This document shows, piece after piece, positions 15,474-22,740 of a stretch of 64,000 nucleotides of DNA. Each line of letters starts with the position of its first letter. Position 1 is the stretch's first letter. The DNA is from JBIQKZ01 sp044464765. Lineage in GTDB: Bacteria; Pseudomonadota; Gammaproteobacteria; Burkholderiales; Burkholderiaceae_B. Made by a program: the position numbers and the translations under genes. Location of the stretch: assembly GCA_044464765.1 (NCBI GenBank), contig JBIQKZ010000009.1:86218-150217 (forward strand), given 5' to 3'. The notes below the pieces were generated by a model. That model did no database searches and was not told the origin of the DNA. It saw nothing but the letters and a program-made list of their open reading frames with translations.

Positions 15474-17266
15474 AGCGCGCAATCTATCTTTCCGTGCTTT
15501 GCGCCGCTGTGTTGCTGGCCGCCGGGCTGTGGCTGCTGCCGCATTTCTATGTGACGTTGCTGGCCTACTGTGGCCTGTCCGGTATGGTGGCGCTGGGCCT
15601 GGTACTGCTTACCGGCGTGGGGGGCATGACCTCGTTCGGCCAGGCCGCGTTCGCCGGGATGGGCGCCTACGCCACCGCTTATCTGACCACGGTCTATGCC
15701 GCCTCGCCCTGGCTGGGACTGGTGGCCGGCCTGGGGATGACCGTAATTATTGCACTGGTCGTCGGGTTTGTGACGCTCAGGTTGTCCGGTCATTATCTGC
15801 CCCTGAGCACGATCGCCTGGGGGCTTAGCCTGTATTATCTGATGGGCAACATTCCAGGCCTGGGAGGCCATACCGGCCTGACCGGGATTCCGCCCCTGTC
15901 CATCGCCGGCATTGAGTTCGACAGTTCGCGCAAGTTCGCGGCCTTGATATGGGCGCTGACGCTTTTGACGATGCTGGCCGTAACGAATCTGTTGCAGTCT
16001 CGCCCGGGACGCGCAATCCGGGCGCTCAACGGCGCCTCCCTGATGGCGGAAAGTTTCGGCGTCGACGTTCCCCGGCTCAAGACCGTCGTGTTCATCTATT
16101 CGGTGACGCTGGCGTGCGTGTCCGGCTGGCTCTACGCCCACTTGGTCGGTTTTGTGAATCCCACCCCGTTCAGCGCCCATGCCAGCATCGAGTATTTGTT
16201 CATGGTGGTCCTGGGGGGCGCAAGCTATGTCTGGGGGGCCATCGTTGGGGCGGGCGTGTTCACGTTCGTCAAACGCTGGCTGCAAGACTATCTGCCTTTA
16301 TTGGTGGGCAACGCCGGCAACTTCGAACAGGTGGTGTTCGGTACGCTCATCATCGTGCTGATGCAGGTGACAAAGGGGCGGGGCATCATGGACGGGCTGG
16401 ACCGCCTGTTCCAGCGCCTGCGCCCGGCTCCGTTGCGAAAGGCCGCGGCCGTGCCGGAGGCGAACCTGCCTCAGGCCCCGCTTCCGGTGCGCGAGAAGGC
16501 CAAGGCACAAGAATTGTTGCTGCAGCTGTCGCATGTCAGAAAGCGATTCGGCGGGCTGATTGCCGTTCAGGACTTCTCGTTCGAGGTGCGCCAAGGAGAG
16601 ATCATGGCCCTGCTGGGCCCCAATGGCGCGGGAAAGAGTACGGTATTCAATATGATCAGCGGAGCCTTGCCCCTGACCGGAGGCGAGGTCCGGTTCCGCG
16701 GCCAACTCATCAGCAACCAGGCGATGCACGATATTGTCGCGCTCGGTATTGCGCGCACGTTCCAGCATCCCATCTTCTTGAAGCGCATGTCGGCGCTCGA
16801 CAATGTCATGCTTGGGGCCTATCTGCGTACTCGCGGTGGCGTGACCAAGGCATCGCTGGGGTTGAACCGGCAGGAAGAGGCGCAATTGCGTTCTCTCGCG
16901 CTCACCCAGCTCGAAAGGGTGGGGTTGGCTGAACATGCGCAACGGCCCGCGAGCATGCTGTCCCTCGGGCAGCAACGCTTGCTGGAGATCGCCCGGGCGC
17001 TGTGTGCTGATCCCACACTGCTTTTACTGGACGAGCCGGCGGCCGGCTTGCGTTATGCCGAAAAATCCGCGCTTGCGCAATTGCTTGCCAAGCTGCGCGA
17101 GGAGGGAGTCAGCGTCTTGCTGGTGGAACATGATATGGGTTTCGTGATGAACTTGGTCGACCGGATCGTGGTGTTGAATTTTGGAAACAAGCTCGCCGAA
17201 GGAACGCCTGAGGAAATTCGTACCGATCCGAAAGTGCTCGAGGCCTACTTGGGAGCAGCCACATGA
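15470..17266 (+). CDS. Fused LivM-LivG: ABC permease and ATPase in one chain
   Basis: A 598-residue fusion. Residues 1 to about 320 are a LivM-type permease (LLTGVGGMTSFGQAAFAGMGA; LVNPTPFS-like FVNPTPFSAHASIEYL). After a linker of about 25 residues, a LivG-type ATPase begins near residue 345 with Walker A LLGPNGAGKSTVF (about 382-394), signature LSLGQQRLLEIARAL and Walker B LLLLDEPAAGL. Permease-ATPase fusions occur in this transporter family in proteobacteria. It overlaps livH upstream and livF downstream by four bases each, so stoichiometry is tightly coupled. Confidence 0.92.
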   Translation: MKRAIYLSVLCAAVLLAAGLWLLPHFYVTLLAYCGLSGMVALGLVLLTGVGGMTSFGQAAFAGMGAYATAYLTTVYAASPWLGLVAGLGMTVIIALVVGFVTLRLSGHYLPLSTIAWGLSLYYLMGNIPGLGGHTGLTGIPPLSIAGIEFDSSRKFAALIWALTLLTMLAVTNLLQSRPGRAIRALNGASLMAESFGVDVPRLKTVVFIYSVTLACVSGWLYAHLVGFVNPTPFSAHASIEYLFMVVLGGASYVWGAIVGAGVFTFVKRWLQDYLPLLVGNAGNFEQVVFGTLIIVLMQVTKGRGIMDGLDRLFQRLRPAPLRKAAAVPEANLPQAPLPVREKAKAQELLLQLSHVRKRFGGLIAVQDFSFEVRQGEIMALLGPNGAGKSTVFNMISGALPLTGGEVRFRGQLISNQAMHDIVALGIARTFQHPIFLKRMSALDNVMLGAYLRTRGGVTKASLGLNRQEEAQLRSLALTQLERVGLAEHAQRPASMLSLGQQRLLEIARALCADPTLLLLDEPAAGLRYAEKSALAQLLAKLREEGVSVLLVEHDMGFVMNLVDRIVVLNFGNKLAEGTPEEIRTDPKVLEAYLGAAT

Positions 17267-17997
17267 CGGCGCAGCTTGAAATTGACGGTCTCTCTGTGGC
17301 ATACGGCCAGAGCCGCGCGGTGACAGGCCTGTCCCTGAATGTGCCGCAAGGCGGCATCGTATCGCTGTTGGGCCCTAATGGGGCCGGCAAGAGCACGACA
17401 CTCAATGCGGTGATTGGCCTGCTCGAGTATGACGGGCATGTGCGCTTCAACGGACAGGAAATTGACGCCTTGTCGGTCGAAAGCCGGGTCGAGGCCGGCT
17501 TGTGCCTGGTGCCCGAGACCCGCGAACTGTTTTCATCGATGTCGGTCGAGGACAATCTGATCCTTGGGGCGTATATCTTGCGCCGGTCGGGCCTCAAGTC
17601 GATTCGTGCGCGGCTGGATGAAATTTACGGGCTGTTTCCCCGCCTGGCCGAGCGACGCGCGCAGATCGCGGGCACCTTGTCCGGAGGCGAGCGCCAGATG
17701 CTTGCGCTGGGCCGCGCGTTGATGCTTCGCCCCAGCCTGCTGATGCTGGATGAACCCAGTCTTGGCCTGGCTCCGGCTATCGTCCGTGATGTGTTCCAGT
17801 CGATCGCGAGCCTACGTGACGAAGGGGTTTCCGTGCTGGTGGTGGAGCAGAATGCCCGGATTGCACTAGAGGTATCAGACTACGCGTACGTGCTGGAAAA
17901 TGGAGAGCTGACGCTTGAAGGCAGCAGTCAGGAGCTGGCTGGCGATGGACGCCTGGTCGCTACCTACTTGGGCGGCTCGACCTTGGAATCGAAGTAA
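17263..17997 (+). CDS. Liv-type ABC transporter ATPase (LivF-like)
   Basis: A 244-residue ATPase with Walker A LLGPNGAGKSTTLN, signature LSGGERQMLALGRAL and Walker B LLMLDEPSLGLAP, plus the LivF hallmark VPETRELFSSMSVEDNL. It completes the importer that starts with the binding protein at 13245. It ends the rightward operon; no clear terminator is seen in the 108 bases before the next feature. Confidence 0.92.
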   Translation: MTAQLEIDGLSVAYGQSRAVTGLSLNVPQGGIVSLLGPNGAGKSTTLNAVIGLLEYDGHVRFNGQEIDALSVESRVEAGLCLVPETRELFSSMSVEDNLILGAYILRRSGLKSIRARLDEIYGLFPRLAERRAQIAGTLSGGERQMLALGRALMLRPSLLMLDEPSLGLAPAIVRDVFQSIASLRDEGVSVLVVEQNARIALEVSDYAYVLENGELTLEGSSQELAGDGRLVATYLGGSTLESK

Positions 17998-18105
17998 CGC
18001 TGCGCTTGCCTGGTTGAGCGATACCATGGCGTTTGCCGCGTCGCACGCGGGCGGCGCGGCCCAGCCTTTCGCCGCTATCTCTATGCCGCAGTATGTCGGG
18101 ACGGC

Positions 18106-18510
18106 CTAGAGCCGATCCCGCCTGTCGCCGCTGGTGAACCCCATGAGGGGCACGTCCAGACTGCGGCCCACGGCCATGACCTTGAAAAGCTCGCCCATTT
18201 CGGCTTCGGAGAGCAGCTTCTGCACAGGGCCCACCACTTTGGCGTAGCCGGCGGCGTCATGCGGGTCGAGTCCGGTCAGAATCTCGATCAGTCCGGCATT
18301 CATCAGGAAACGCGCCTGCGAGGTGTAGCCCAGGATATCCAGCCCGCCTTCCAGCGCGGCGTCGGCTATGGCGGTGAAGTCGACGTGCGTGGTGATGTCT
18401 TGCAGGCCGGGATAAAGCAGGGGGTCGGCATGCGCGTGATGGCGGAAGTGGCACATCAGCGTACCTTCGGCGCGCTGCGGGTGGTAGAACTCGCGCTGCG
18501 GAAAGCCGTA
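18106..18510 (-). pseudogene. midA-type methyltransferase, 3' remnant
   Basis: The C-terminal third of a MidA/COG1565 SAM-dependent methyltransferase (in mitochondria, MidA/NDUFAF7 methylates a complex I subunit). Family blocks are YGFPQREFYHPQRAEGTL, CHFRHHAHADPLLYPGLQDI and LGYTSQARFLMNAGL. Homology begins abruptly at about 18510, exactly where a different gene fragment ends. The N-terminal SAM-binding part is absent from the window. No promoter or own start is expected, so it is a dead remnant created by an insertion or deletion. Confidence 0.82.
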
Positions 18511-18824
18511 CCCGTTGTGAATAGAAAGAATCGGAGGTTGCATACGCTACGACCGTCACGCTTATACCGTGCGAGCCAGATACGAACTGATTTCCAGAAG
18601 TCTACTGAGAGATCAGCAAGGCGGTCACCAATAGCTTTGTGCTTGAGAGAAGCCAGCGACTTGCCCCGGTCGCTGTCTAGGAAGTCTAGGTCGTCATCCT
18701 TTTCGAAACACACGGCAGTGTCCTCGGGTAGCTGCAATAAGTGAAGCAGGGCAAGGCGTGCTTGGTAGATGTATCCCAAGCCTTGCTCCCCGGCGGCGTA
18801 CTTGTCTGTAGGGGCCTTCGCCAT
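18509..18824 (-). pseudogene. 5' fragment of a defence-type gene (ABC-3C/DUF4297-like N-terminus)
   Basis: About 105 residues of an N-terminal domain with GYIYQARLALLHLLQ, a VCFEKDDDLDF block and a SLASLKHKAIGDRLADLSVD ... FWKSVRIWLARY block. This pattern (G-Y-x-Y-Q, then E-x-D-D, then K-H, then D-x-W-K) is what I know from effector N-termini of ABC-three-component and Cap4/DUF4297-type anti-phage systems. The start is best at the ATG at 18824, with GGGAG six bases upstream. The reading stops being family-like at about FLFTTGT, where midA sequence begins. The family assignment is from memory and moderate; the truncation is clear. Confidence 0.55.
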
Positions 18825-19337
18825 GCCCATCTCCCGTCATAGTTGTGTTGGCAGGGCTCCGAACGCAATGGAACGGGGCATCGCTCCTGCCGCACAATGT
18901 GGAATTAGAATGTCCCCCGTTACTGTGGCTGCAGACTCGACACTCGCTTGCCTATGGAAAAAGATAGTAACAAATAAAACTCTATCCACTCGTTTTGGGG
19001 GCGGCAAACGTCATCTGGCAATGAACGCTGCAGCGCCCATGATCTGCGGTAGCCGCTGGTGATCGATCTTAGGGCTTCCAGATTCTGGCAAGAAACCTCA
19101 TGTGCACGCATCAAATTCACCCTCGTTCACCCTCGAAATCTGAGCGATACCCTTTAGAATAAGGACTTCACCCCAAGGAACGTCGGGATGCGGAGGACTT
19201 GTTCTGCTGATGTGCGCCCCTTAGATGGGTGCTTTTCAGGCAGGGATCGAGACAAGCTTGGGAGAGGATTCTCACCTTATGAGCGCAACGGCATCTGCTC
19301 ATGGTTCTCGGAATCCTGTAAGTCATTGTTTTTAAAG

Positions 19338-19353
19338 GGTGAGAATTCTCACC
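19338..19353. promoter_or_regulatory. Orphan 16-base palindromic operator-like site
   Basis: GGTGAGAATTCTCACC is a perfect palindrome. Its right half plus flank, ATTCTCACCTTATG, occurs at 19345-19358 and also at 19268-19281, 77 bases earlier. Such sites are typical of antitoxin or XRE-repressor operators, but no matching gene lies next to it; it may be the leftover promoter of a lost module. Confidence 0.5.
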
Positions 19354-19421
19354 TTATGTTGACACCTACATTTGTTGGCTTTCATAATTAGCTGAAAAAT
19401 CCGCAGGAATGCGGGACATGC

Positions 19422-19456
19422 AAAACGGGCTCCAGTTTTTAGCTGGAGCCCGTTTT
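19422..19456. terminator. Strong hairpin, probable bidirectional terminator
   Basis: Fourteen-base perfect arms, AAAACGGGCTCCAG and CTGGAGCCCGTTTT, enclose a 7-base loop. The A-run before and T-run after make it terminator-like in both directions. It isolates the hipBA module from upstream transcription. Confidence 0.7.
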
Positions 19457-19505
19457 GTTTGGGTTGCTCAGTCAGACTCTCCAATTTATTGAGTCATGCT
19501 TACAA

Positions 19506-19631
19506 CGTATTTGTTGTACTCTGCATTTACACCGATTATCGCGTATTTTGCACTTACATCTTATTTGATGTATCATGTATTTACGCCTTATTTTATGTAT
19601 TTCGCAAAACATCTTTTATGATGTATTCATC
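19506..19631. repeat. Tandem 27-bp imperfect repeats in hipBA promoter
   Basis: Units begin at 19506, 19533, 19560, 19587 and 19613 (spacing 27, 27, 27, 26) and share the pattern CTTATTTGATGTATT, then about TGCATTTACAT. The last unit is partial and ends 18 bases before hipB. The regular phasing in an AT-rich promoter suggests an array of repressor sites for HipB or for the HipBA complex. E. coli hipBA also has several operators, but of a different sequence. Confidence 0.65.
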
Positions 19632-19648
19632 CTTATTCGAGTCGAAAC

Positions 19649-19903
19649 ATGACAATGAGATCGGTGCTTTTATCAAAAGTGGAGCAACTTTCACCGCTTA
19701 TCCGTTCTTTGAGAGAAGAAAAAGGATGGAGCCAGGCTAAGCTCGCTCGTGAGCTGAACACCACTCAGCAAGCCGTTTCCCGTATGGAAAAGGATGCCTC
19801 CGGTGTTGCCTTCGCGAGAGTTTATGAGGCGCTTTCCGTCCTTGATGCCCAGCTGGTTGCCGAGCCTCGACGACCTTTCAGGGATTCTATAGAGGGCTGG
19901 TAA
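19649..19903 (+). CDS. hipB: HipB-like XRE antitoxin
   Basis: An 84-residue helix-turn-helix protein (IRSLREEKGWSQAKLARELN, then TTQQAVSRMEKDASGV) that matches HipB antitoxins: an XRE fold followed by a short C-terminal tail (FRDSIEGW). It should bind and neutralise HipA and repress the operon. Its stop overlaps the hipA start by one base (TAATG at 19901-19905). An ATG two codons downstream at 19655 is an alternative start. A 27-bp repeat array lies directly upstream. Confidence 0.88.
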   Translation: MTMRSVLLSKVEQLSPLIRSLREEKGWSQAKLARELNTTQQAVSRMEKDASGVAFARVYEALSVLDAQLVAEPRRPFRDSIEGW

Positions 19904-21201
19904 TGGGCGTTCTTGATATTTGGATGAATGGCGTCTTTGTAGGACAGTGGCATCAAAAAGGCAGAACAGCTTCCCGCCTGGTGTACGACCCATCCTGGGT
20001 AGACCATCCGCAAGGTAGACCGCTGTCGCTTTCACTGCCGATGACGGGTGCGGGCGATGGTCTGCGTGATGCTCCGGTCGACAATTATTTTGACAACCTC
20101 CTGCCTGACAATGAAGCGATACGCCGTCGTATAGGCGCCCGATTCAAAGTCTCATCTCTGGATGCTTTTACCCTGCTACAGAACATTGGCCGCGATGCCG
20201 CGGGCGCCGTACAGCTGCTTCCAGCGGGCTCTCCGCCTCCGGATGTGAAATCCATTGACGGCAGAGCCTTAACCGAAGCGGGAGTTGCAGAGCACCTAAG
20301 AGGGACGATAATGTCGACAGGAGATGACTCCCGTGACGACTTCCGTTTCTCATTAGCCGGTGCACAAGAGAAAACAGCCCTTCTTTGGCACGATGGCTCT
20401 TGGCACGTGCCTTACGGTGCAACGCCAACGACTCACATCTTCAAGCTACCGCTCGGCTTGGCTGGGAACACGCGCTACGACCTACAGCACTCCGTAGAGA
20501 ATGAATGGCTTTCGATGGAGTTATTAAGGGCCATGGGGCTGCCCATTGCGAAAACGCAGATGGCTCAGTTCGAAGACCAGCAAGTGCTCATCGTTGAACG
20601 ATTTGATCGCGCTATTCATCCAGATGGTTGGGTTGTTCGCATCCCTCATGAGGATCTGCTGCAGGCGCAAGGATTGCCATCGCATCTCAAGTATGAGTCG
20701 GATGGCGGACCCGGTGTGTCGCGCGTGATGGACCTTCTTCGCGGTTCTGCGAACGCGAGGGATGACCGACAGACCTTCTTCAAGGCGCTGTTGTACTTTT
20801 GGCTTCTTGCGGCTACTGACGGCCACGCCAAGAACTTCAGCTTAGCGATTGCTCCGGGTGGTGCGTTCAAGCTCGCTCCGCTCTACGATGTACTGTCCGC
20901 CTGGCCTTGGGTGGGAAGCAGCGCCAATCAGATGCATCTGCGAAATGTCAAAATGGCCATGGCTTTACGCACTAAAAATGCTCACTACCGTATGCGCGAA
21001 ATCTACCGGAGGCATTGGCTTGCTGTGGGCGAACGGTATATCGGCGTAGAGCCCACAGCGGCCATCCTGGAAGAGTTGCCGGATATTGTGGAAGGCGCAA
21101 TCACCCTTGTGCAAGAAAAAATTCCGGAAGAATTCCCCGCTCATGTAGTGGACGCAATCGTTAACGGCATCAGGGGCAATCTGGCACACCTTGCGCTGTA
21201 G
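19903..21201 (+). CDS. hipA: HipA-like serine/threonine kinase toxin
   Basis: A 432-residue HipA kinase, near the 440 residues of E. coli HipA. N-terminal HipA domain (LLPDNEAIRRRIGARF, then GRDAAGAVQLLP), then the kinase domain with SLAGAQEKTALL, VERFDRA and the catalytic loop ATDGHAKNFSL, where Asp306 corresponds to Asp309 in E. coli. E. coli HipA phosphorylates glutamyl-tRNA synthetase and halts translation. It is coupled to hipB by a one-base overlap. The key residues are present, so it is probably active. Confidence 0.92.
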   Translation: MGVLDIWMNGVFVGQWHQKGRTASRLVYDPSWVDHPQGRPLSLSLPMTGAGDGLRDAPVDNYFDNLLPDNEAIRRRIGARFKVSSLDAFTLLQNIGRDAAGAVQLLPAGSPPPDVKSIDGRALTEAGVAEHLRGTIMSTGDDSRDDFRFSLAGAQEKTALLWHDGSWHVPYGATPTTHIFKLPLGLAGNTRYDLQHSVENEWLSMELLRAMGLPIAKTQMAQFEDQQVLIVERFDRAIHPDGWVVRIPHEDLLQAQGLPSHLKYESDGGPGVSRVMDLLRGSANARDDRQTFFKALLYFWLLAATDGHAKNFSLAIAPGGAFKLAPLYDVLSAWPWVGSSANQMHLRNVKMAMALRTKNAHYRMREIYRRHWLAVGERYIGVEPTAAILEELPDIVEGAITLVQEKIPEEFPAHVVDAIVNGIRGNLAHLAL

Positions 21202-21280
21202 TTCAGATCGTCGCCTTTGAGGTAGCTATATATTAATGGATTTTGTACGATATTTTTTAGCAAATTCTTAGGAGGCGATG

Positions 21281-21478
21281 ATGACAGTGCTTGTGCGGGA
21301 CATCGTGCCCATTAGTGAAGCCCGGGCACGCTTGACGGAGTTAGCCGAAGAGGTTGTTGAGCGCGGCATCGAGAAAGTGTTGACAAAAAATGGCCACGGC
21401 TACGTTGCCTTGGTGGATGCGCGAAAACTGGACCAGGCGCTCTCCACAGTGTTGGTCAGGCCTAGTAGCAGGCCCTGA
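21281..21478 (+). CDS. Phd/YefM-type antitoxin
   Basis: A 65-residue protein with the Phd/YefM N-terminal pattern (VPISEARARLTELAEEV, then GIEKVLTKNGHGYVALV). GGAGG at 21271-21275 is spaced five bases from ATG 21281; the ATG at 21278 is too close. It stops seven bases before the RelE/ParE-like gene, so the pair is a type II toxin-antitoxin module. An AT-rich promoter region lies upstream. Confidence 0.8.
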   Translation: MTVLVRDIVPISEARARLTELAEEVVERGIEKVLTKNGHGYVALVDARKLDQALSTVLVRPSSRP

Positions 21479-21484
21479 CCGACC

Positions 21485-21865
21485 ATGTCTTTGCCTGCCA
21501 ATGCGCAGATACATGCTGCCCAGTCCTTTATTATCTCCGTACGAAATGCCTATGGGTTCTTGCAGAAGCAGGACGCTTCCCACGCTGAGGAGCACTTTCA
21601 AGAATTGCTTGCGCAACTTGCCAAGGCACGCGAGCGTTTACGATGGAATCCCGCCTCAGGTCGGCCGGCTCGGTTTCTGAATTTAAAATCGGCGCAGGGT
21701 AGAGCCTTGGCTTCTCGTGCCAAAGCGCACGCTGCCTCGATGGGGGCGCCTGAACTACGAGAGCTCATTATCAGGCCGTATGTTTTGCTTTATCCCCACG
21801 GCGAAAAGCAGGTTTTTCTACTGTCATTAAGGCACGAACGGCAATTGCACGCGGACGTGGGCTAG
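21485..21865 (+). CDS. RelE/ParE-family toxin
   Basis: A 126-residue protein. The C-terminal half (LRELIIRPYVLLYPHGEKQ, then VFLLSLRHERQLHADV) is the RelE/ParE toxin signature. The N-terminal 40 residues extend beyond the usual 90-100 residue toxin. It follows the Phd-like antitoxin by six bases. ParE members poison gyrase and RelE members cleave mRNA on the ribosome; which applies is not clear from this sequence. Confidence 0.78.
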   Translation: MSLPANAQIHAAQSFIISVRNAYGFLQKQDASHAEEHFQELLAQLAKARERLRWNPASGRPARFLNLKSAQGRALASRAKAHAASMGAPELRELIIRPYVLLYPHGEKQVFLLSLRHERQLHADVG

Positions 21866-21921
21866 CAGGTACGGCGTTCAGCATATCCAGCGGATGCTGC
21901 TGCCAAGGCATATGCCTTGAT

Positions 21922-22332
21922 TTATGCGGCTGGGGCGACCCAGTCTTCAATTCTTAAACCGGGTACCCGGTCGAACTCGCGGCGGTTGTTGGTAACAACG
22001 ATAAGCCCCTGGGAGCGGGCATGGCCTGCAATCATCTGGTCATAGGGGCCAATCTGCCTGCCTGCGCGGACGAGTTCGGCGCGAAGCTGCCCGGTGTGAG
22101 CAGCAGCTTGCGTGTCGTACCTGAGCACTTCCAGACGAGCCGCGAAACCTTCCACGTCGGCTAAGTTCCGCTCGGGATTCGAGGATTTCTCCGCGCCGTA
22201 GAACAACTCCATCAAGGTGACCGTGCTGATACACATTTGACCGGAATGCCGCTTGAAAGCTTCTCGAACCTCTTGAGGGCGGTTCTTGATAGTGAAGATG
22301 CAGATGTTGGTGTCGAGCATGAACTTAAGCAT
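21922..22332 (-). CDS. vapC: VapC-type PIN-domain ribonuclease toxin
   Basis: A 136-residue PIN-domain protein with the acidic residues expected for Mg-dependent RNA cleavage: Asp near residue 7 (FMLDTNICIFTIKN), Glu in LMELFYGAEKSS, Asp in GPYDQMIAGHA and the C-terminal VVTNNRREFDRVPGL. Many VapC toxins cut initiator tRNA. Its ATG shares one base with the vapB stop (TGATG on the minus strand). It is convergent with the RelE/ParE-like gene. Confidence 0.92.
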   Translation of the reverse strand: MLKFMLDTNICIFTIKNRPQEVREAFKRHSGQMCISTVTLMELFYGAEKSSNPERNLADVEGFAARLEVLRYDTQAAAHTGQLRAELVRAGRQIGPYDQMIAGHARSQGLIVVTNNRREFDRVPGLRIEDWVAPAA

Positions 22333-22562
22333 CAGAACGCCTCGCGCTCCTGCTCGGCGGGCTGATCGCGCTGCGTCATGAAGTCGTCTGTCACCCCCAC
22401 GTCGTCGAACCAGCTATCCCACGATTCGCCAACAGGGGTGATGATCCGGGTTCGGCCAAGCACCGTAATATCGACCCGCTTTACGTCTGCAGGAAGCGCG
22501 GCGGCCTTAGGCAGTCTTATGGCCTGACTACGATTGCTGATAAAAACTCCACCTTGTTCCAT
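22332..22562 (-). CDS. vapB: VapB-type antitoxin
   Basis: A 76-residue AbrB-fold antitoxin: MEQGGVFISNRSQAIRLPK is the typical VapB DNA-binding start. The ATG at 22562 has AAGGGG upstream and fits the family; a longer frame to 22691 runs through the operator region and is rejected. It neutralises VapC with its C-terminal tail and represses the operon, probably at the twin inverted repeats at 22574-22635. Confidence 0.9.
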   Translation of the reverse strand: MEQGGVFISNRSQAIRLPKAAALPADVKRVDITVLGRTRIITPVGESWDSWFDDVGVTDDFMTQRDQPAEQEREAF

Positions 22563-22573
22563 GGCAGCCCCTT

Positions 22574-22635
22574 GGGATATGAATAATGGATATCCCATGG
22601 TAGGCTTGCTCGAAGGATATGTCAATGGGATATAC
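22574..22635. promoter_or_regulatory. Twin operator repeats before vapBC
   Basis: Site 1 (22574-22596) has perfect arms GGGATAT and ATATCCC with a 9-base spacer. Site 2 (22615-22635) has GGATAT and ATATAC with the same 9-base spacer. The sites are about 40 bases apart, close to four helical turns, as expected for cooperative VapB/VapBC binding. Confidence 0.6.
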
Positions 22636-22740
22636 GATTGGCATGTCACCTTCGTTTTGAAGGCCGTGAAGCCCACCAATAATGCTTTCACTTCTTGACG
22701 TGTAGAATCTGCCGCATTAACGAAGTCTTACGCTAGATCC

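Larger units (their letters stand above)
18831..19505. other. Accessory region without convincing genes
   Basis: No coding region here looks real: the short frames at 18920-19120 (minus) and 19188-19391 (plus) resemble nothing and lack ribosome binding sites. The stretch does contain an orphan palindrome (19338-19353) with a repeated flank and a strong hairpin (19422-19456), described separately. Confidence 0.5.

Noticed and set aside
19506..19631. CRISPR-like array
   Set aside because: Units are contiguous, without unique spacers, and degenerate; they sit in a toxin-antitoxin promoter and no cas genes are present.
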